Shown one piece after another: positions 51,199 to 60,139 of a stretch of DNA of 64,000 nucleotides; position 1 is the stretch's first letter, and each line of letters starts with the position of its first letter. Under the pieces are notes generated by a model. That model did no database searches. It had not been told where the DNA came from and saw only the letters and a list, made by a program, of their open reading frames with translations. The position numbers were made by a program, and so were the translations under genes. Location of the stretch: NCBI GenBank assembly GCA_026003935.1, contig BPIE01000001.1:1054001-1118000 (forward strand), written 5' to 3'. This DNA is from Tepidiforma sp. Lineage in GTDB: Bacteria > Chloroflexota > Dehalococcoidia > Tepidiformales > Tepidiformaceae.

Positions 51199-51636
51199 TC
51201 AGGCGGGCTCGGGCGGCCCCGGTTCGATGACCGCGAACGACCAGCCAAGGGCGGCGTAGCGGGCGAGGAGGTTCTCGGCGAGGACACGGACGAGCTGGGG
51301 CAGGGTCTCGGGGAGCGCGGGCCGGGCATCGGCAGTGATGACGTGGGCGCGCCCGCGGTGCTCGCGGCCGTTGAGCCAGTAGCGGACGGAAGGGTTGGCG
51401 CGTGCGTTGCGGACCCAGTGCGAGTGCGGGCGGACGGTGGCAACGACGAGGCAGCGGTCGATGAGGGAGGCGAGGAGGGGCGTGCGGCGGGGGAGGCCGG
51501 AACGGCGCCCGGTCGTTTCGAGCACGATGAGGCCGCAGGGGATGAGGCAGGGGCCGCCGAGGCCTGCGCGAACGGCGGGCTCGACGAAGGCGTTGAGCGC
51601 CCGGAAGAAGTCGCGTTCGGCGGCGCGGAAGTCCAC
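51199..51636 (-). CDS. Deazaflavin-dependent nitroreductase (DDN/FDOR-B)-like protein
   Basis: LIVLETTGRRSGLPRRTPLLASLIDRCLVVATVRPHSHWVRNARANPSVRYWLNGREHRGRA. Confidence 0.82.
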   Translation of the reverse strand: MDFRAAERDFFRALNAFVEPAVRAGLGGPCLIPCGLIVLETTGRRSGLPRRTPLLASLIDRCLVVATVRPHSHWVRNARANPSVRYWLNGREHRGRAHVITADARPALPETLPQLVRVLAENLLARYAALGWSFAVIEPGPPEPA

Positions 51637-51642
51637 GATGGG

Positions 51643-52536
51643 CTACCCGGCGGCGGCGCGGCCGAGGAGCTCGGCGGCGAGCTGGCGCCCGAGGCCGGCG
51701 GCGGTTTCGGCCGGGCCGGTGGTTTTCGAGCGGATGATACGGCCGCCGGGGGCGACGAGCGCGTGGAGCTTGAGTGTCGAGCCGAAGTGCTCGGCGTAGG
51801 CGGCGGCGGGGTAGCTGCAGCCGCCTTCGAGGGCGGCGAGGAAGGCGCGCTCGGCCGTGACGGCAAGGCGGATGGGGAGGTCGTCGACGAGGGCGAGGGC
51901 TTCGCGGGCGCGGGTGTCGTCGGTTCGGCATTCGACGGCGAGTGCGCCCTGGCCGGGCGCGGGAAGCATCTCTTCGAAGCCGAGCACTTCGCTGGCCTGG
52001 CGCTCGAGGCCGAGGCGGCGGAGACCTGCAACGGCGAGGACGGCGGCGTCGTATTCGCCCTCGCGCACCTTGCGGAGGCGGGTTTCGACGTTGCCGCGGA
52101 TGGGCCGAACCTGGAGGTCGGGGCGAATAGCGCGGAGCTGGGCTTCGCGGCGGGGGGAGCCGGTGCCGACGACCGCGCCGGGTGGGAGGCCCCGGAGGGG
52201 CGCGCCGGTGCGGGAGACGAGCGCGTCGCGCGGGTCTTCGCGGAAGGGGATGGCAGCGATGACGAGACCGGCCGGCCGGCCGGTGGGCAGGTCCTTGAGG
52301 CTGTGGACGGCGATATCGACATCGCCGCGCTGGAGAGCTTCCTGGATGGCGGTCGTAAACCAGCCGGGCCGTTCGCCCTCGGCGAGCGGGGTGGACTGGT
52401 CGCGGTCGCCGGCGGTGGCGATGGTGACGAGGTCGATGCGAAGACCGGGAATGGCGGCTTCGAGTCGCTCGGCGACGAGGCGTGATTGCGCGAGGGCGAG
52501 CTGGCTGCCGCGGGTGCCGAGCCGGAGTACGGTCAT
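51643..52536 (-). CDS. hemC: Hydroxymethylbilane synthase (porphobilinogen deaminase)
   Basis: LRLGTRGSQLALAQS; HSLKDLPT; GSPRREAQLRAIRPDLQVRPIRGNVETRLRK; PAPGQGALAVE. Confidence 0.97.
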   Translation of the reverse strand: MTVLRLGTRGSQLALAQSRLVAERLEAAIPGLRIDLVTIATAGDRDQSTPLAEGERPGWFTTAIQEALQRGDVDIAVHSLKDLPTGRPAGLVIAAIPFREDPRDALVSRTGAPLRGLPPGAVVGTGSPRREAQLRAIRPDLQVRPIRGNVETRLRKVREGEYDAAVLAVAGLRRLGLERQASEVLGFEEMLPAPGQGALAVECRTDDTRAREALALVDDLPIRLAVTAERAFLAALEGGCSYPAAAYAEHFGSTLKLHALVAPGGRIIRSKTTGPAETAAGLGRQLAAELLGRAAAG

Positions 52537-53804
52537 CCGGGGACCGCCTCACGGAGGGCTTCTGCCGCGGCGCGGACGATGGCATCGATTTCGGGCTCGT
52601 TGTGGGCGAGCGAGATGAACCAGGTTTCGAACTGCGAGGGCGGGACCAGCACGCCGCGCTGGCGCATGGCGCGGTGGAAGCGGGCGAAGGCAGCGGTGTC
52701 GGCCTCCCGGGCCTCGGCGTAGTCGCGCGGGGGTGCGGACCGGAAGAAGAGGCTGAGCATGGAGCCGTAGCGTACGACGGAAGCGGGGACTTCGGCGCGC
52801 TTGATGGCGGTGAGGAGGCCGTTTTCGAGGTGGCGGGAGACCTGTTCGAGGCGCTGGTAGGCCGCGGGGGTGAGCTGTTCGAGGGTGGCGATGCCGGCGG
52901 CCATGACAGCGGGGTTGGCGGAGAAGGTGCCGGCCTGGTAGACGGGCCCCTCGGGAGCGAGGAGGCCGAGGAGGCGGGCGGGGCCGCCGATCGCCCCGAT
53001 GGGCAGGCCGCCGCCGATGATTTTGCCGAGGGTGACGAGGTCGGCGGATGGCAGCACGCCGGAGAGCCCGCGGCGAAACCGGAACCCGGTGATGATTTCG
53101 TCGGCGATGAGGAGCGCGCCGCGGGCCCGCGCCAGGGACTGGAGCGCCTGGAGAAATTCCGGGTCGGGAGCGAGGATGCCGACGTTGGCGGGGATGCTTT
53201 CGACGATGACGGCGGCGGTGTCATCGGGGTGGGCTTCGAACCAGCGGAGGAGCGCGGAGGGGTCGTTGTAGGGGAGGACGGCGGTGAGCCCGGCGACCGC
53301 CTGGGGCACGCCGGCGGAGTCGCTCATGCCGAGGGTGGCGACGCCGGAACCGGCGCGGACGAGGAGGCCGTCGCTGTGGCCGTGGTAGCAGCCATCGAAC
53401 TTGACCACGAGGTCGCGGCCCGTCGCGGCGCGGGCGATGCGGATGGCGGTCATGGTGGCTTCGGTGCCGGAGTTGAGGAAGCGGAGGCGCTCGAGCCCGG
53501 TCGCGGCCCGAATCGACTCCGCGAGGCCGATTTCGCGCGGGCCGAGGGCGCCGAACGCGAGGCCTTCGGCGGCGGCAGCCGCGATGGCTTCGACGACGGC
53601 GGGGTGGGCATGGCCGAGGATGGCCGGGCCGAAGCCGCCGACGCAGTCGATGTAGCGGGTGCCTTCAGCGTCGAAGACAAAGGGGCCCTGGCCCCGAACG
53701 ATGGGGATGGGGTCGCCGCCGACGGAGCGGTAGGAGCGGACGGGGCTGTTGACGCCGCCGGGGAAGAGGTCCGCGGCGGCGCGCCGGAGGGAGTCGTTGG
53801 TCAC
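52533..53804 (-). CDS. hemL: Glutamate-1-semialdehyde 2,1-aminomutase
   Basis: FPGGVNSPVRSYRSVGG; FLNSGTEATMTAIRIARAATGR; LIADEIITGFR; TLGKIIGGGLPIGAIGG. Confidence 0.97.
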   Translation of the reverse strand: MTNDSLRRAAADLFPGGVNSPVRSYRSVGGDPIPIVRGQGPFVFDAEGTRYIDCVGGFGPAILGHAHPAVVEAIAAAAAEGLAFGALGPREIGLAESIRAATGLERLRFLNSGTEATMTAIRIARAATGRDLVVKFDGCYHGHSDGLLVRAGSGVATLGMSDSAGVPQAVAGLTAVLPYNDPSALLRWFEAHPDDTAAVIVESIPANVGILAPDPEFLQALQSLARARGALLIADEIITGFRFRRGLSGVLPSADLVTLGKIIGGGLPIGAIGGPARLLGLLAPEGPVYQAGTFSANPAVMAAGIATLEQLTPAAYQRLEQVSRHLENGLLTAIKRAEVPASVVRYGSMLSLFFRSAPPRDYAEAREADTAAFARFHRAMRQRGVLVPPSQFETWFISLAHNEPEIDAIVRAAAEALREAVPG

Positions 53805-55213
53805 CGGGGGACTCCTGGTGGGGCAGGCGCCATGAGTGCGGCGATCACTGCCTCGCGGATTTCGTTGCCGGGCTCCTCGAAGGCCGCGAAGGGCACTGAC
53901 GGGTCGGGCGGGGAGGGTTCGGCGCCCTCCCGCTCCCAGGCCACGGCCTCACGTGCGAGGGCGACGAAGACGCTGCAGGCTTCCGGGCAGGGGATGGCGG
54001 CCGCGGGCAGCGCGGCGGAGCCGCTGGATGAATCGTCCCAGGCCGGGGTGCGAACGCAGCGCCCGCAAAGGAGCTCACGGAGGATGCGGCGGCCGCGCTG
54101 GGAAAGGAGGCGGGTTTCTTCGTACCGGCCGGACTGGCGGTCGAGGACCTCGTCGAGGGGCACGATGCGAAGGGTGCCTTCGCGCTGCTGCTGCAGGTGG
54201 ACGGTCGCGAGGGGGTAGACGGCCTCGATAGCGGCTCCCGGAGTGAGCCCATCGCGCAGCGGCACCCACCAGCCGGAGGGCAGGCCGCGGGCGCCCGAGA
54301 GGGGCCGGTAGCGGCCGGCGTCGTCGAGCCTGACCCTGCGGCGGATGGTCTCGGGGTCCGGGGGCAGCGCTTCGCGGGGTTCGCCCGGGCCGCAGAGGCG
54401 GTCGGCCTCGATGCGGAGCTCGCCGAGGAAGGCTGGAGGTTCAAGGTTCAGGGTAGAAGGCGGGAGGTGGGGGGTGGGAGGGTGGGCGGCGAGGGATTCG
54501 CGGGCAAGTTCGCAGACGACGTCGGCGAGCGCGGGGTGGGTGCCGACGGGCGGGGTGTAGTGGACGATGCGGCCGCCGCGGCGGGTCTCGGGGCCGTCGA
54601 GGGCGAGGTCGGCGGGGATGGTTTCGCCGACATGCCAGCCCTCGGCGATGAAGAGCGGCACGACGAAGAGGCGGGGAGCGCGGAAGCGGTCGAGCATGGT
54701 GAGCATCCCGGGCTCCTGGTCGATGAAGGCGACGCCGCACTCGGCGAAGATGCGGCGGCGGGCGACGAGGTCGGCCATGGCGTAGACGTTCTTCTCGGAG
54801 CTGGAGTCGCGGCGGGTGCCGTGGCCGAGGACGACGAGGGCATCGGCGGGGCCGGCGCCGGCTTCGCGGGCGCGTTCGACGATGACGTCGGCGAGCCGGG
54901 GGTGGGTGCCAACGGGCGCGGTGTAACGGATGCGCTGGCCTCCGCGCACGGTGAGAGGGCCATCGAGCCGCATCTCGCGGGGGAGAACGGTACGGGTGAA
55001 GTAGCCGGTCGAGATGAAGACCGGGACGACCACCACATCGGGGTCGGTGACGGCATCGAGCGCGCGTGCGAGCGACGGTTCTTCTTTCCAGAGGGCGACG
55101 GTGACGGCATCGAATTCACCGCGGGCGCGGAGCGCGGCCGCGAGGCGGTGGAAGGGCTCGCTGGAGTCGGCGTTGAGGTGGGAGCCGTGGCCGGCGAGGA
55201 CGAGGTGGGTCAT
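53801..55213 (-). CDS. Double CbiX-domain sirohydrochlorin chelatase fused to DR2241/4Fe-4S-like C-terminal region
   Basis: Two CbiX-like repeats (VLAGHGSHLNADS...VGTHPRLADVIVERARE; VVLGHGTRRDSSSEKN...VGTHPALADVVCELARE); C-terminal CGRC...CPEAC cysteines. Confidence 0.85.
   Translation of the reverse strand: MTHLVLAGHGSHLNADSSEPFHRLAAALRARGEFDAVTVALWKEEPSLARALDAVTDPDVVVVPVFISTGYFTRTVLPREMRLDGPLTVRGGQRIRYTAPVGTHPRLADVIVERAREAGAGPADALVVLGHGTRRDSSSEKNVYAMADLVARRRIFAECGVAFIDQEPGMLTMLDRFRAPRLFVVPLFIAEGWHVGETIPADLALDGPETRRGGRIVHYTPPVGTHPALADVVCELARESLAAHPPTPHLPPSTLNLEPPAFLGELRIEADRLCGPGEPREALPPDPETIRRRVRLDDAGRYRPLSGARGLPSGWWVPLRDGLTPGAAIEAVYPLATVHLQQQREGTLRIVPLDEVLDRQSGRYEETRLLSQRGRRILRELLCGRCVRTPAWDDSSSGSAALPAAAIPCPEACSVFVALAREAVAWEREGAEPSPPDPSVPFAAFEEPGNEIREAVIAALMAPAPPGVPR
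54438..54487. repeat. Degenerate heptanucleotide tandem repeat (GGTNNNR) inside the CbiX linker
   Basis: GGTTCAA GGTTCAG GGTAGAA GGCGGGA GGTGGGG GGTGGGA in 7-nt register (54438-54479), then G + GGTGGGC. Confidence 0.7.
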
Positions 55214-55722
55214 TCGGCGGACTCCCGGCGGCGGCGGGCCTCACGGGCGGCGCGGGCAGCGGCAACCTGGGCGGCGCGGCCGGGCCCGAGAGCGCCGGCG
55301 ACGAGGTCGCGCAGGCTGGCGGCGAGGGCGGGGTCGGCGCCGGAAGTGGAAACGCCGACGAGGAGGTCGCCGTCGCGGTGGGCTGCCGGGAAGGCTGCGG
55401 TGCTTTCTTCGCGGGCATCGGCCACGAGGACCGGGATGTGGCGGGCGCGGGCGTATTCGCCGACGGCGCGGTTGACCTGGCGGTCGCCGGTGCAGGCGAG
55501 GACGAGGGCCCACGGGCGGGCGTCGATGTCGACGTGGGCAAAGGCGCGGCGGATGACGGTGACACCGGGAAGCTCGGCGAGCTCCTCGCTGACGGCGGGG
55601 GCGATGACGACGACCTGGAAGCCGCCTTCGACGAGCGTTCGGACTTTGCGGTGGGCGATGGTGCCGCCGCCGACGACGAGCACGGGCCCGGCGGAGGGCA
55701 GGAGCTCGAGCAGGATGCTCAT
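55210..55722 (-). CDS. Precorrin-2 dehydrogenase / siroheme synthase N-terminal domain
   Basis: VLVVGGGTIAHRKVRTLVEGGFQVVVIAP; AREESTAAFPAAHRDGDLLVGVSTSGADPALA. Confidence 0.93.
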   Translation of the reverse strand: MSILLELLPSAGPVLVVGGGTIAHRKVRTLVEGGFQVVVIAPAVSEELAELPGVTVIRRAFAHVDIDARPWALVLACTGDRQVNRAVGEYARARHIPVLVADAREESTAAFPAAHRDGDLLVGVSTSGADPALAASLRDLVAGALGPGRAAQVAAARAAREARRRRESAE

Positions 55723-57206
55723 GCGAGGACCTCCAGGACGGCGGCGATGAGCGCGGGGATAGATGGTTCGGCGGCCTCGGCATCGAGCCGGCCGAAGGCC
55801 TCCCGGACAGCCGCGGACGTGGCGGGCCCGATGCTGACAAGGCGGAGCGATGCGGGGAGGCGCGCTTCGCCGAGGGCTGCATGAAAGAAGCGGGCGGTGG
55901 AGGCGCTCGTGAAAGTGACGGCATCGGCGGACTGGAGCCGCTCAGCGAGGTCGGGAGGGACGGGCTCGGGGAGGGTGTCGTAGGCGTCGACGCGTTCGAC
56001 GTGGGCGCCGCGGGCGCGGAGGGCGTCTTCGAGCTCAGGACCGGCAAGGGCGGAAATGGGCAGGAAGATGCGGGCGCCGGACGCCCGCGGGAGCTCGGCA
56101 GCGAGGCAGGCGGAGGTTGCGCGGGAGGGGAGGAAGTCGGGGCGGATGCCGCGGGCGTGAAGGGCGGCCGCGGTGGCTTCGCCGACGGCGGCGATCCTGG
56201 TGGTGCCGAAGGCGCGGGCATCGCGGCCGGCCGCGTCGAGGGCCGCGAAGACGGCCGCGACGGCGTTTTGACTGGTGAAGACGACCCAGTCCCACCGGCT
56301 GGCGGTGCGCTCGTCGGTGATGATGCGTTCGGGGTGGAGGTCGATCCGGATGGCGGGGGCTTCGATGACGCGGGCGCCGAGGTGGCGGAGCCCTTCGCTG
56401 AGCTGAGAGGCCTGGGTGCGGGAGCGGGTGACGACGATGGTCTTCCCGGCGAGGGGGCCGCCGGCACCGGGGCCGAGGCGCTGGCTGAGGGCAGCGACGG
56501 CGCCGACGACGGTGATGAGGGGTGTCGGCAGGGGAGCGGCGAGCGTGGCGAGTTCGCGCAGGGTGCCGGCGACGGCCTGCTGGGCGGGGAGGGTGCCGTT
56601 GGCGATGGCGGCTGCGGGAGTTTGCGGGGGCCAGCCCGCGGCGAGCAGCCGTTCGACGAGGGCAGGGAGGGCTGCGGCGCCCATGAGGACGACGAGGGTC
56701 CCGGCTTCGTCGGGGCCGGGGAGGGCTGCCGGCGCCTCGCCGGTTCGTTCGGTGCCGGTGAGGACGGTGAAGCGGGTGGCGAGGCCGCGGTGGGTGACCG
56801 GGATGCCGGCGGCAGCGGGCACCGCGACGGCGGAGGTGACGCCGGGGATGACGGTGAAGGGGAGGCCGGCTTCGCGGAGGGCGAGGGCTTCTTCGCCGCC
56901 GCGGCCGAAGACGAAGGGGTCGCCGCCCTTGAGGCGGACGACGCGCCGGCCTGCCGCTGTGTGTTCGACGAGGAGGCGGTTGATGGCGTCCTGGGGCACG
57001 GAGTGAGCGCCGGCGCGCTTTCCGACGGGGATGAGCTCGGCGCCGGGCCGGGCGAACTGCAGGAGGTCGGGGCCGATGAGCGCGTCGTAGAGGACGACAT
57101 CGGCCTGCTGGAGCGCTTCGCGCCCGGCGAGGGTGAGGAGGCCGGGGTCGCCGGGCCCGGCGCCGACGAGCCACGCGTGCCCGGTGAGGTTTGGCATACG
57201 GTTCAT
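55719..57206 (-). CDS. Uroporphyrinogen-III C-methyltransferase (CobA/SUMT) - uroporphyrinogen-III synthase (HemD) fusion
   Basis: VGAGPGDPGLLTLAGREALQQADVVLYDALI; VVRLKGGDPFVFGRGGEEAL; C-terminal HemD fold (VVFTSQNAVAAVFAALDAAG). Confidence 0.95.
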   Translation of the reverse strand: MNRMPNLTGHAWLVGAGPGDPGLLTLAGREALQQADVVLYDALIGPDLLQFARPGAELIPVGKRAGAHSVPQDAINRLLVEHTAAGRRVVRLKGGDPFVFGRGGEEALALREAGLPFTVIPGVTSAVAVPAAAGIPVTHRGLATRFTVLTGTERTGEAPAALPGPDEAGTLVVLMGAAALPALVERLLAAGWPPQTPAAAIANGTLPAQQAVAGTLRELATLAAPLPTPLITVVGAVAALSQRLGPGAGGPLAGKTIVVTRSRTQASQLSEGLRHLGARVIEAPAIRIDLHPERIITDERTASRWDWVVFTSQNAVAAVFAALDAAGRDARAFGTTRIAAVGEATAAALHARGIRPDFLPSRATSACLAAELPRASGARIFLPISALAGPELEDALRARGAHVERVDAYDTLPEPVPPDLAERLQSADAVTFTSASTARFFHAALGEARLPASLRLVSIGPATSAAVREAFGRLDAEAAEPSIPALIAAVLEVLA

Positions 57207-57240
57207 TGTGACACGCTGCACCTGCTGCCGGCGGAGCCGG

Positions 57241-58008
57241 TCAGGGCTGGAAGATCATCTCAGGCGAAGTTTTCAGGCAGGTGAACATGGGGGTGTCGCG
57301 CTGGGTGTAGAGGGAGGCTTCGGTGAAGCGGAGCCTCCCGACGAGGTCGACGAATTCCTGGGGGTAGTCGGAATCGAAGGCGACCACGAACTCCTGGTCA
57401 TCGATGCCGTAGCTGTAGCTGGTGTTGAGGCGGACGCCCTTGAAGGGTGAGGAGACGTGGATGTGCTCGTCCATCATGCCCTGGCGGGCGTGGGGGCTGA
57501 GGGCGTACCAGGCGCGGGTTTTGACGAAGGGGTAGACGAAGAGGTACTGGCCTTCGCCGGGGAGGAGCTCGACGCCGTGTCCGGAGCCTTCGATGCGGTT
57601 GACGTATTGGGAGCGCTTCTGGAGGGAGAGGAAGCTGTAGGCAGGGGAGAGCCAGCCGGCCATGCCGGTGGCGTTGAGGTCGCGCTGCATCTCGTTGAAC
57701 CGGCGGACGTCATCGGCGATGCGCCAGAGCATGAAGTCGGCGTCGGCGCGGAGACCTTCGAGGGTGTAAGTGCGGAGGATGAAGTCGTCGCGGGCGGCCC
57801 AGCGGTGGAGGACCTCGACGTACTCGCGGTGAAGGGCGCAGCGTTCTTCACGGGGGAGGCGGCGGAAGGCCGGGTCGAGCTTGAAGAAGGCGTAGTTGAG
57901 GAACTGGCGGCGGGAGCGGTCGGGCTCCTTGGGGTTGACGCGTCCGGAGGGGTCGAGCTCGACCATCGGGCCGCGGGGGCGCTGGGGCTGGGCGGGCTGC
58001 TGGCTCAT
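57241..58008 (-). CDS. Chlorite dismutase-family / HemQ-like coproheme decarboxylase
   Basis: RRQFLNYAFFKLDPAFRRLP; RADADFMLWRIADDVRRFNEMQRDL; ALSPHARQGMMDEHIHV; YSYGIDDQEFVVAFDSDYPQEFVDLV. Confidence 0.88.
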   Translation of the reverse strand: MSQQPAQPQRPRGPMVELDPSGRVNPKEPDRSRRQFLNYAFFKLDPAFRRLPREERCALHREYVEVLHRWAARDDFILRTYTLEGLRADADFMLWRIADDVRRFNEMQRDLNATGMAGWLSPAYSFLSLQKRSQYVNRIEGSGHGVELLPGEGQYLFVYPFVKTRAWYALSPHARQGMMDEHIHVSSPFKGVRLNTSYSYGIDDQEFVVAFDSDYPQEFVDLVGRLRFTEASLYTQRDTPMFTCLKTSPEMIFQP

Positions 58009-59003
58009 GCGGGGGCTCCTTCGGGTTCGGGGTAGCCGGCTGCGCGGAGCCGCTGGACGGTCTCGTACTCGTCGTCGGTGAGGGCGGGCGCCTCGCAGGC
58101 TGCGGCGAACTCGCGCAGGCCGGTTTCGTCGTAGATGTTGGGAATGACGGAGCCGATGGATGGCTCGCGGAGGATGAACTGGATGGCCGCCTGCCCGAGG
58201 GTGCGGCCATCGCGGGCGAGGAAGGCGAGCGTGCCGGCACGGCGGATGCCCTCCTCCCAGAGGGCGCGCTTTTCGGGGGTGTCGATGCGCCAGCGGCGGT
58301 GGTCGCCGGGCGGGAACTCGGTGGCGCGCGTGGCGGTGCCGTCGAGGAGACCCGAGGCATGGGGAACGCGGGCGAGGGTGCCGACGCCTGCGGCGCGGGC
58401 CTCGGGGAAGATTCGCTCGCCGAGCTCCTGCTCGAGGATGTTGTAGATGACCTGGGCGGGCATACCGCGGCGGACGGCGGCGATGCCTTCATCGGCCTGG
58501 CGCATGTCGAAGGCGGGGCCGAGGGCGACGCCGTAGGCCCGGATGAGCCCCCCGCGGCGCGCGTCTTCGAGGGCGGCGAGGAGGTCATCGCGCTGGATAG
58601 CATCGATGCGCGGGTTGTGGAGCTGGTAGTAGTCGATGTAGTCGGTGCCGAGGCGGCGGAGGGAGGCTTCGAGGGAGCGGCGCATGTGGGCGGGGGACCA
58701 GTCGTGGGGGCGCTCCTGCTGGTTCGGGCGGGGCGGGACGGAGAGGTCGTAGCCGAACTTGGTGCCGATGACGATGTCGGCGCGGCGGCTGCCGAGGGCC
58801 TCGGCGAGGATGGTTTCGGCGGCGCCGTCGGCGTAGGTGTTGCCGGTGTCGAAGAAGGTGATGCCGAGGTCGAAGGCGAGGCGGAGGAGGCGGATGCCCT
58901 CGGCGCGGTCGGTGACGCCCCACCAGGTGGTGCCGACGGTCCAGACGCCGAACCCGACGGCGGAGAGGGTGAGGGGTGTTCCGTGGAGCTGGCGGTACTG
59001 CAT
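58005..59003 (-). CDS. Aldo/keto reductase
   Basis: LTLSAVGFGVWTVG; GITFFDTGNTYADGAAETILAEAL; IGTKFGYD; DYIDYYQLHNPR. Confidence 0.93.
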   Translation of the reverse strand: MQYRQLHGTPLTLSAVGFGVWTVGTTWWGVTDRAEGIRLLRLAFDLGITFFDTGNTYADGAAETILAEALGSRRADIVIGTKFGYDLSVPPRPNQQERPHDWSPAHMRRSLEASLRRLGTDYIDYYQLHNPRIDAIQRDDLLAALEDARRGGLIRAYGVALGPAFDMRQADEGIAAVRRGMPAQVIYNILEQELGERIFPEARAAGVGTLARVPHASGLLDGTATRATEFPPGDHRRWRIDTPEKRALWEEGIRRAGTLAFLARDGRTLGQAAIQFILREPSIGSVIPNIYDETGLREFAAACEAPALTDDEYETVQRLRAAGYPEPEGAPA

Positions 59004-59005
59004 GG

Positions 59006-60139
59006 TCAGGAGTCCTCGCGCATGGTGTCGGGGTCGATGCCGCGGCTGCGGCAGAAGGCTTCGTAGGCTGCGGGCAGGATTTCGGAGGGCTTGATCTCGG
59101 AGCGGCCGCCCCAGAACTGGGTCGTGTAGCGGACGGGGATGCCGGCCTCGGCGAGGTGGGCATCGATGGCGGCCTTGTGGGCGAGGAGGGCGTCTTTTTC
59201 GGTGCCGTGGGCGACGGCCATGACGTTGACGTTGCCGAACTCGGGGCCGGCTTCGCGCCAGTAGGCGTGGGTGATGATGTGGTGGCGGCCGACTTCGCCG
59301 CCGGCGTCGAGCTCGCGGCCGGGCTCGACGGCCCAGTGGAAGAGGGCGTTGTAGCGGGTCACCCGTTCGCCGGTGGGGAGCTCTTTGACGTGTTCGAGGA
59401 AGGTGGAGAAGCGGGCGACGAGGCCCTTCGCTTCGAATCCGCGGACGGCGGCGAGGAAGGCTTCGTAGGAGAGGCCGGCGCTGCGGCAGCGGGCGCGCCA
59501 TGGCTCGGCGGTGACTTCTCCGGGCGTAAGGGGCTCTTTGAGCGCGGCGAGGGCTTGCCATTCGAACGGCGTAAGCCGGGTGAGCTCGGGGTAGATGGGT
59601 GCGGCGGGGGCTTCGGCGCGGGAGCCGGGCTCGAGGGAGCGGCGGCGAACGTGGCCAACGCCGAGCGCGAAGAGGCAGCGTGCCGGCATGATGCGCCACG
59701 CCTCCGCCCCAACGACCGAGGCCATCTGCGCGACGTGCCGCTCGAGCGAGAAGCCCTGCGGGACCTTCACCGTGGTCCAGAGGCGGAAGGCGGCGCCGGG
59801 GAGGCTCGAGTCGGTGGAGCGGATGACGACGTGGCCGGAGAAGGGGTCGTCGTTGAAGAGCGTGTCGAAGGCTGCGTGGAGGCGCTCGGGGGGGACCTTC
59901 CAGGCGACGAGCGCGCCGTGGGCGAGGCTGCCGGTGTTGAGCGTCTGGCGGACGCGGCGGATGACGCCGGCCTCGAGGAGCTCGCGAATCCGTTCGATGA
60001 CGGCCGGCTCGGGGAGCCCGGCGCGGGCGGCGATGGCGGCGAAGGGCCGTTCGTGGAAGCCGGCGAGGCCATCTTCGGCGACGGCGAGGATGGCGGCAGT
60101 TTCAGGGTGGTGGGTGCTGAGGACGGGGACTGCGGTCAT
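59006..60139 (-). CDS. Fused AhbA/AhbB-like (Lrp/AsnC-type) siroheme decarboxylase
   Basis: Two wHTH+AsnC-like halves (FAAIAARAGLPEPAVIERIRELLEAGVIRRV; EAFLAAVRGFEAKGLVARFSTFLEH); ITHAYWREAGPEFGNVNVMAVAHG; tetrapyrrole operon context. Confidence 0.75.
   Translation of the reverse strand: MTAVPVLSTHHPETAAILAVAEDGLAGFHERPFAAIAARAGLPEPAVIERIRELLEAGVIRRVRQTLNTGSLAHGALVAWKVPPERLHAAFDTLFNDDPFSGHVVIRSTDSSLPGAAFRLWTTVKVPQGFSLERHVAQMASVVGAEAWRIMPARCLFALGVGHVRRRSLEPGSRAEAPAAPIYPELTRLTPFEWQALAALKEPLTPGEVTAEPWRARCRSAGLSYEAFLAAVRGFEAKGLVARFSTFLEHVKELPTGERVTRYNALFHWAVEPGRELDAGGEVGRHHIITHAYWREAGPEFGNVNVMAVAHGTEKDALLAHKAAIDAHLAEAGIPVRYTTQFWGGRSEIKPSEILPAAYEAFCRSRGIDPDTMREDS

Noticed and set aside
47870-53224. 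1784-aa minus-strand ORF
   Set aside because: Arg/Pro/Ser-rich composite overlapping hemC, hemL, methyltransferases and the PHP gene in the wrong frame
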